NCBI RefSeq assembly: GCF_025345565.1
Contig: NZ_CP054475.1
Coordinates: 763,501-827,500, forward strand
DNA from: Thalassolituus hydrocarboniclasticus
GTDB taxonomy: Bacteria > Pseudomonadota > Gammaproteobacteria > Pseudomonadales > Oceanobacteraceae
Direction of reading: 5' to 3'
Length of the DNA: 64,000 bases
A model generated the notes under the pieces. That model was not told where the DNA came from and made no database searches. It saw only the letters and a list, made by a program, of their open reading frames with translations. This document shows positions 60,054 to 64,000 of this stretch, one piece after another (within the stretch, counting starts at the first letter, position 1; each line of letters begins with the position of its first letter). The translations under genes were made by a program, and so were the position numbers.

Positions 60054-61685
60054 ATGACAATGAAACAACAATGGCCGTTATTACTGGCTCTGGCAGTAGG
60101 TACCGGCCTCGGCGCCGGCCTGATGTCGGTACAGCAAACAGAAGTGGCAGCAACACCGACCGACGCTGAACCGCAGCCGCTGTACTGGGTTGCGCCGATG
60201 GACCCTAACTACCGTCGCCCGGAACCCGGTCTGTCACCAATGGGTATGGAGCTGGTGCCGGTCTACGCCGATGACAACAGCGGCGCTGAAGATGCGCCGG
60301 GCACCATTCGTATCAGTCCTGCGGTGGTGCAGAATCTGGGCGTACAGAGCGCTGCAGCAGAGCGGGTGCCGCTGGTGCAGCAGGCGCTGGCGCTGGCAGA
60401 AATTCAGGTGAATCCGCAGTACGAACAGCAGATTCAGGTGCGCAGCGAAGGCTGGATCAGCCGCCAGCAGGTGTTTGCCGTGGGCGAGCGGGTCAGCGCC
60501 GGACAGACGCTGTTTGAGTTTTACAGCCCGCGCATTATCAGCGCGCAGGAAGAACTTTTGGGTGCACTGGAAGCCCGTCAGCCGGCGCTGATCCGCGCGG
60601 CGGAGAGCCGTCTGTTAGCACTGGGTGTGGATGCCGGCTGGCTGCAGCAGCTGCGCCGTGAACGCAAGGTGCGCCAGCAGGTGGCGATCGTGGCGCCGCA
60701 GGATGGTGTGATTACCCAGCTGAGTCTGACACCGGGTGCCCGGGTAATGCCGGAGCAGGCGTTATTACGGATCGCGGATCTCAGCCGCCTGTGGGTGGAT
60801 GTGCGTTTACCGGGGTCGCTGGCCGGCTGGCTCAGCGCTGGTGACCGGGTTGTGCTGCAACGGCGTGACGGGCTGTCGGCCGAGCTTGACGTCGACAGTG
60901 TGTATCCTCTGCTGAACAGCGAGCTGCGCAGCCAGACAATACGCCTGCAGCTGGATAATCAGAGCGGTCACTGGCGCCCGGGTGATTTTGCTCAGGCACA
61001 ACTGCAGAAACAGAGTGAACCGGTGCTGCAGGTGCCGCGTAATGCCCTGATTGATGACGGCGTGCAGCCACGGGTTGTACTGGCGTTGGGTGATGGCCGC
61101 TTCCGTTCTCAGGCGGTTATGGTTGGCCGCAGCGGACAGGATAACGTCGAAATTCTGCGCGGCCTGAAAGAAGGCCAGCAGGTGGTGACCAGTGCGCAGT
61201 TTATGCTGGATTCTGAATCGGCCATCGGTGCCGACCTGAGCCGCTTTGACGATGAAATGGATCATTCGAACATGGATCACTCGAACATGGATCACTCGAA
61301 CATGGATCATTCGCAGATGGATCATTCACAGATGGATCATTCGCAGATGGATCATTCGAACATGGATCATTCGAACATGGATCATTCGAATATGGATCAC
61401 TCGAACATGGATCATTCGCAGATGGATCATTCACAGATGGATCATTCGCAGATGGATCACTCGAACATGGATCACTCGAACATGGATCATTCGAACATGG
61501 ATCACTCGAATATGGATCACTCGAATATGGATCACTCGAATATGGATCACTCGAATATGGATCACTCGAATATGGATCATTCGAACATGGATCATTCGAA
61601 TATGGATCATTCGCAAATGAATCATGAGCAGATGGAAAACGATAACCAGCCAGCGGAGGTGATGCATGATCACAGCCATCATTGA
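60054..61685 (+). CDS. cusB: CusB-like periplasmic adaptor with a 24-repeat Met/His tail
   Basis: A 543-residue membrane-fusion protein anchored at its N-terminus. Residues about 40-70 form a heavy-metal-binding domain ([20 protein letters not shown], then GMELVPVY). Barrel-sandwich, hairpin and beta-barrel domains follow (about 90-390). The unusual part is residues 402-521: 24 consecutive MDHSN or MDHSQ pentapeptides, then MNHEQ and a C-terminal MHDHSHH. Ordinary CusB lacks this tail. Met and His suit Cu(I)/Ag(I) binding, so the tail may be a metal sponge feeding the pump. The end overlaps cusA by 20 bp. Confidence 0.9.
   Translation: MTMKQQWPLLLALAVGTGLGAGLMSVQQTEVAATPTDAEPQPLYWVAPMDPNYRRPEPGLSPMGMELVPVYADDNSGAEDAPGTIRISPAVVQNLGVQSAAAERVPLVQQALALAEIQVNPQYEQQIQVRSEGWISRQQVFAVGERVSAGQTLFEFYSPRIISAQEELLGALEARQPALIRAAESRLLALGVDAGWLQQLRRERKVRQQVAIVAPQDGVITQLSLTPGARVMPEQALLRIADLSRLWVDVRLPGSLAGWLSAGDRVVLQRRDGLSAELDVDSVYPLLNSELRSQTIRLQLDNQSGHWRPGDFAQAQLQKQSEPVLQVPRNALIDDGVQPRVVLALGDGRFRSQAVMVGRSGQDNVEILRGLKEGQQVVTSAQFMLDSESAIGADLSRFDDEMDHSNMDHSNMDHSNMDHSQMDHSQMDHSQMDHSNMDHSNMDHSNMDHSNMDHSQMDHSQMDHSQMDHSNMDHSNMDHSNMDHSNMDHSNMDHSNMDHSNMDHSNMDHSNMDHSNMDHSQMNHEQMENDNQPAEVMHDHSHH
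61257..61616 (+). repeat. 24 tandem 15-bp repeats encoding MDHS(N/Q)
   Basis: The unit ATGGATCAYTCRMAN is repeated in frame without interruption. In order the units end N3 Q3 N4 Q3 N10 Q1, so larger blocks appear to have been duplicated. Synonymous CAT/CAC and AAC/AAT changes show some age and partial homogenisation. A degenerate copy (MNHEQ) follows at 61617-61631. Confidence 0.98.
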
Positions 61686-64000
61686 TTGGTCGGTACGCAA
61701 CCGCCTGCTGGTGCTGCTGCTCAGTCTGATGCTGGTTGGTGGCGGTTTTTACGCCTTATCGCGTACACCGGTGGATGCGATTCCCGATTTATCCGACGTG
61801 CAGGTGATTGTTAAAACCAGTTACCCCGGCCAGGCACCGGAGGTGGTGCAGGAGCAGGTGACTTATCCGCTGACCTCAGCATTAATGTCGGTGCCGGGTG
61901 CAGAAACCGTGCGCGGTTTTTCCTTTTTCGGCGATTCCTATGTGTACGTTATTTTTAATGACGACACCGATCTGTACTGGGCGCGCTCGCGTGTGCTGGA
62001 ATATTTAAGCCAGATTGCGCCCAGTCTGCCTGAGGCTGCGCGGCCGCAGTTAGGCCCGGATGCGACCGGTGTCGGCTGGGTATTTATTTATGCCCTGAGT
62101 GACCCTTCTGGTCAGCATTCATTGGCGGATCTGCGCGCTTATCAGGACTGGTTTTTAAAATTCGAATTACAGAGTCTGCCGGGTGTTGCCGAAATTGCGC
62201 CATTAGGTGGCATGGTGAAGCAATACCAGATTCAGCTCGATCCGGTGGCGCTGGCAGCATATAAAATCCCGCTGTCGCTGGTGGTGAGTGCGCTGCAGTT
62301 ATCGAATCAGGAAAGCGGAGCCTCGGTGATTGAAATGGCTGAAGCGGAAACAATGCTGCGTGCGACCGGCTTTATACGCAGCATTACTGATCTGGAAAAT
62401 ATTCCGTTGGGTATCGACAGTGCCGGCGTGCCGTTATTGCTGAAAGATGTTGCCACTATCAGCACCGGTCCGCAGATGCGTCGCGGTATTGCCGAACTGA
62501 ACGGCGATGGCGAAGTGGTGGGCGGCATTGTGGTAATGCGCTTTGGCGAAAATGCCAAGTCGACCATTGCCGGCGTTAAACAGCGCCTTGAGAGTTTAAA
62601 AAGTTCGCTGCCGGCCGGTATCGAAATTACCACAGTGTATGACCGTACCCGCCTGATCGATAACGCTATCGATAATTTATGGCAAAAACTCAGCGAAGAG
62701 TTCGTTGTGGTTGCCATTGTCTGTGCGTTGTTTTTATTTCATCTGCGTTCGTCGCTGGTCATTGTACTGAGTTTGCCGGTGGGTATTCTGGCCGCCTTTG
62801 TGCTGATGAAATGGCAGGGAATTAACGCCAATATTATGTCCCTTGGCGGTATCGCCATTGCCATTGGTGCCATGGTCGATGGTGCCATTGTGATGATAGA
62901 GAACCTGCATAAACATCTGGAAGCCGAAGAACAAAAGCCAGCCGCCGAACGCAGTGAACGCTGGGCACTGATCAGCCGCTCGGCGCAGGAAGTTGGCCCG
63001 GCGCTGTTTTTCAGTCTGCTGATTATCACCCTGAGTTTTCTGCCGGTGTTTGCCCTCGAAGCGCAGGAAGGGCGGATGTTTGCTCCGCTGGCCTTTACCA
63101 AAACCTATGCCATGGGCGCGGCGGCCATTCTGGCCATTACCCTGGTACCGGTATTAATGGGGTATTTTGTTCGCGGCCAGATTCAGCCTGAGCATAAAAA
63201 CCCGCTTAACCGCGCTTTGCAGGCACTGTATCTGCCGCTGTTGCAACGGGTTCTTGCGCGTCCGAAAACACTGCTGGTACTGGTGCTGCTGGTGGCGCTT
63301 TCCAGCCTTTATCCGCTGAAAAATATCGGCAGCGAATTTATGCCGCCACTGGATGAAGGCGATTTAATGTATATGCCGACCACCTATCCTGGTTTATCCA
63401 TTGGTGAAGCGCGGCAGTTATTGCAGCAGACCGATAAATTAATCCGCAGTGTGCCGGAAGTGGAAACGGTGCTGGGCAAGATTGGCCGTGCGGAAACGGC
63501 GACCGACCCGGCGCCGTTAACCATGATCGAAACCTTTATTCAGCTGAAGCCGAGAGATCAGTGGCGCGAGGGAATTTCCACCGCCGATATCCGTGCGGAG
63601 CTGGAAAATAAAGTGCAGTTTCCGGGGCTGAGTAATGCCTGGGTTATGCCGATCAAAACCCGTATTGATATGCTGGCGACCGGTATTAAAACCCCGGTCG
63701 GGTTAAAAATTGCGGGGCCGGATCTGCAGCAGATTCAGGCAATAGGTCAGCAGCTTGAAGGCATTATTAAAACGGTACCGGGTACGGTATCGGCCTATGC
63801 TGAGCGGGTCGCAGGTGGCCGTTATTTAACGCTGGATATCCGCCGTGAGCAGGCCGCGCGTTATGGTCTGAGTGTGGCGCAGCTGCAGCAGATTATTACC
63901 ACCACCATTGGCGGCAAAAATATTATTGAAACCGTCGAAGGGCTGGAGCGTTACGGCGTCAATCTGCGTTATCCACAGGCCTACCGCGACTCCCCAGAAG
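61666..64000 (+). CDS. cusA: CusA-like heavy-metal RND pump (3' end outside window)
   Basis: The first 778 codons of an inner-membrane proton-driven metal exporter; the full family length is about 1040. It starts [20 protein letters not shown], inside the end of cusB (20-bp overlap). HME-RND hallmarks are [48 protein letters not shown] and the TM4 segment [20 protein letters not shown] with the proton-relay Asp. Other details point to the monovalent-metal (Cu/Ag) branch, but Zn/Co-type CzcA cannot be fully excluded without the missing C-terminus. Confidence 0.93.
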   Translation, partial: MITAIIDWSVRNRLLVLLLSLMLVGGGFYALSRTPVDAIPDLSDVQVIVKTSYPGQAPEVVQEQVTYPLTSALMSVPGAETVRGFSFFGDSYVYVIFNDDTDLYWARSRVLEYLSQIAPSLPEAARPQLGPDATGVGWVFIYALSDPSGQHSLADLRAYQDWFLKFELQSLPGVAEIAPLGGMVKQYQIQLDPVALAAYKIPLSLVVSALQLSNQESGASVIEMAEAETMLRATGFIRSITDLENIPLGIDSAGVPLLLKDVATISTGPQMRRGIAELNGDGEVVGGIVVMRFGENAKSTIAGVKQRLESLKSSLPAGIEITTVYDRTRLIDNAIDNLWQKLSEEFVVVAIVCALFLFHLRSSLVIVLSLPVGILAAFVLMKWQGINANIMSLGGIAIAIGAMVDGAIVMIENLHKHLEAEEQKPAAERSERWALISRSAQEVGPALFFSLLIITLSFLPVFALEAQEGRMFAPLAFTKTYAMGAAAILAITLVPVLMGYFVRGQIQPEHKNPLNRALQALYLPLLQRVLARPKTLLVLVLLVALSSLYPLKNIGSEFMPPLDEGDLMYMPTTYPGLSIGEARQLLQQTDKLIRSVPEVETVLGKIGRAETATDPAPLTMIETFIQLKPRDQWREGISTADIRAELENKVQFPGLSNAWVMPIKTRIDMLATGIKTPVGLKIAGPDLQQIQAIGQQLEGIIKTVPGTVSAYAERVAGGRYLTLDIRREQAARYGLSVAQLQQIITTTIGGKNIIETVEGLERYGVNLRYPQAYRDSPE

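Noticed and set aside
61201-61700. Antisense and alternative-frame proteins over the 15-bp repeats
   Set aside because: They are open only because the repeat is stop-free in several frames; the cusB frame is the one with a complete domain structure.
1-64000. Prophage, insertion sequence or genomic island
   Set aside because: No transposase, integrase, direct-repeat or tRNA boundary was found, and gene order follows conserved chromosomal blocks.

Overview
This 64-kb window reads as chromosomal DNA of a marine-type gammaproteobacterium. The inference rests on three conserved neighbourhoods: a cbrB-cbrA-cbrX-gluQ-dksA-aminotransferase-sfsA block and a gpmI-envC-ctpA-polysaccharide deacetylase block, both as in Pseudomonas and Oceanospirillales relatives, and a complete mannose-sensitive haemagglutinin (MSHA) type IV pilus locus. 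An oceanospirillalean such as the Thalassolituus/Oceanobacter group would fit, but this is not proven. I saw no rRNA, tRNA, insertion sequence, prophage or CRISPR array.

Layout. 0-8.5 kb: the CbrA/CbrB carbon-nitrogen two-component system in an overlapping gene chain, GluQ, DksA, an aminotransferase and SfsA. 8.5-11.1 kb: iron functions, namely a Rieske protein, a FecCD-type permease with an HmuV-like ATPase, and, convergent to them, a short minus-strand transcription unit with a Fur-type promoter and a strong terminator that looks like a PrrF-class small RNA. 11.1-16 kb: cyclic-nucleotide-binding protein, pentapeptide-repeat protein, DNA polymerase II and CorA. 16-24 kb: a periplasmic/outer-membrane cluster (imelysin lipoprotein, di-heme DUF1111 protein, DUF1513 protein, second imelysin, porin) divergent from a MauG-like di-heme protein; a Fur-like palindrome lies over the cluster promoter. 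24-36.9 kb: housekeeping genes, a Tat-exported FAD sugar-lactone oxidase paired with a cytochrome c5, the gpmI-envC-ctpA operon, and a six-copy 59-bp non-coding tandem array in front of a rhodanese-secB pair. 37-53.5 kb: mshI-I2-J-K-L-M-N-E-G-F-A-C-D-O-P-Q, nearly without gaps, ending in a large adhesin-like MshQ. 53.5-56.8 kb: ntrB-ntrC with a readable sigma-54 promoter and three NtrC-like enhancer sites, plus a DUF4124 gene. 57-64 kb: dtd, a SirB-family gene, then a copper/silver efflux locus (small Met/His/Cys-rich protein, CusC, CusB, CusA). CusB carries a C-terminal tail of 24 perfect pentapeptide repeats, and cusA runs off the right edge.

How the parts connect. Two NtrC-family regulators (CbrB and NtrC) sit in one window, giving sigma-54 control of carbon and nitrogen use. 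Iron appears in two places, each with a Fur-type operator. The MSHA locus gives a c-di-GMP-responsive surface pilus through MshE. The best candidates for new biology are the PrrF-like RNA, the metal-binding pentapeptide tail on CusB, the 59-bp array next to the rhodanese promoter, and the imelysin/di-heme/DUF1513/porin cluster.
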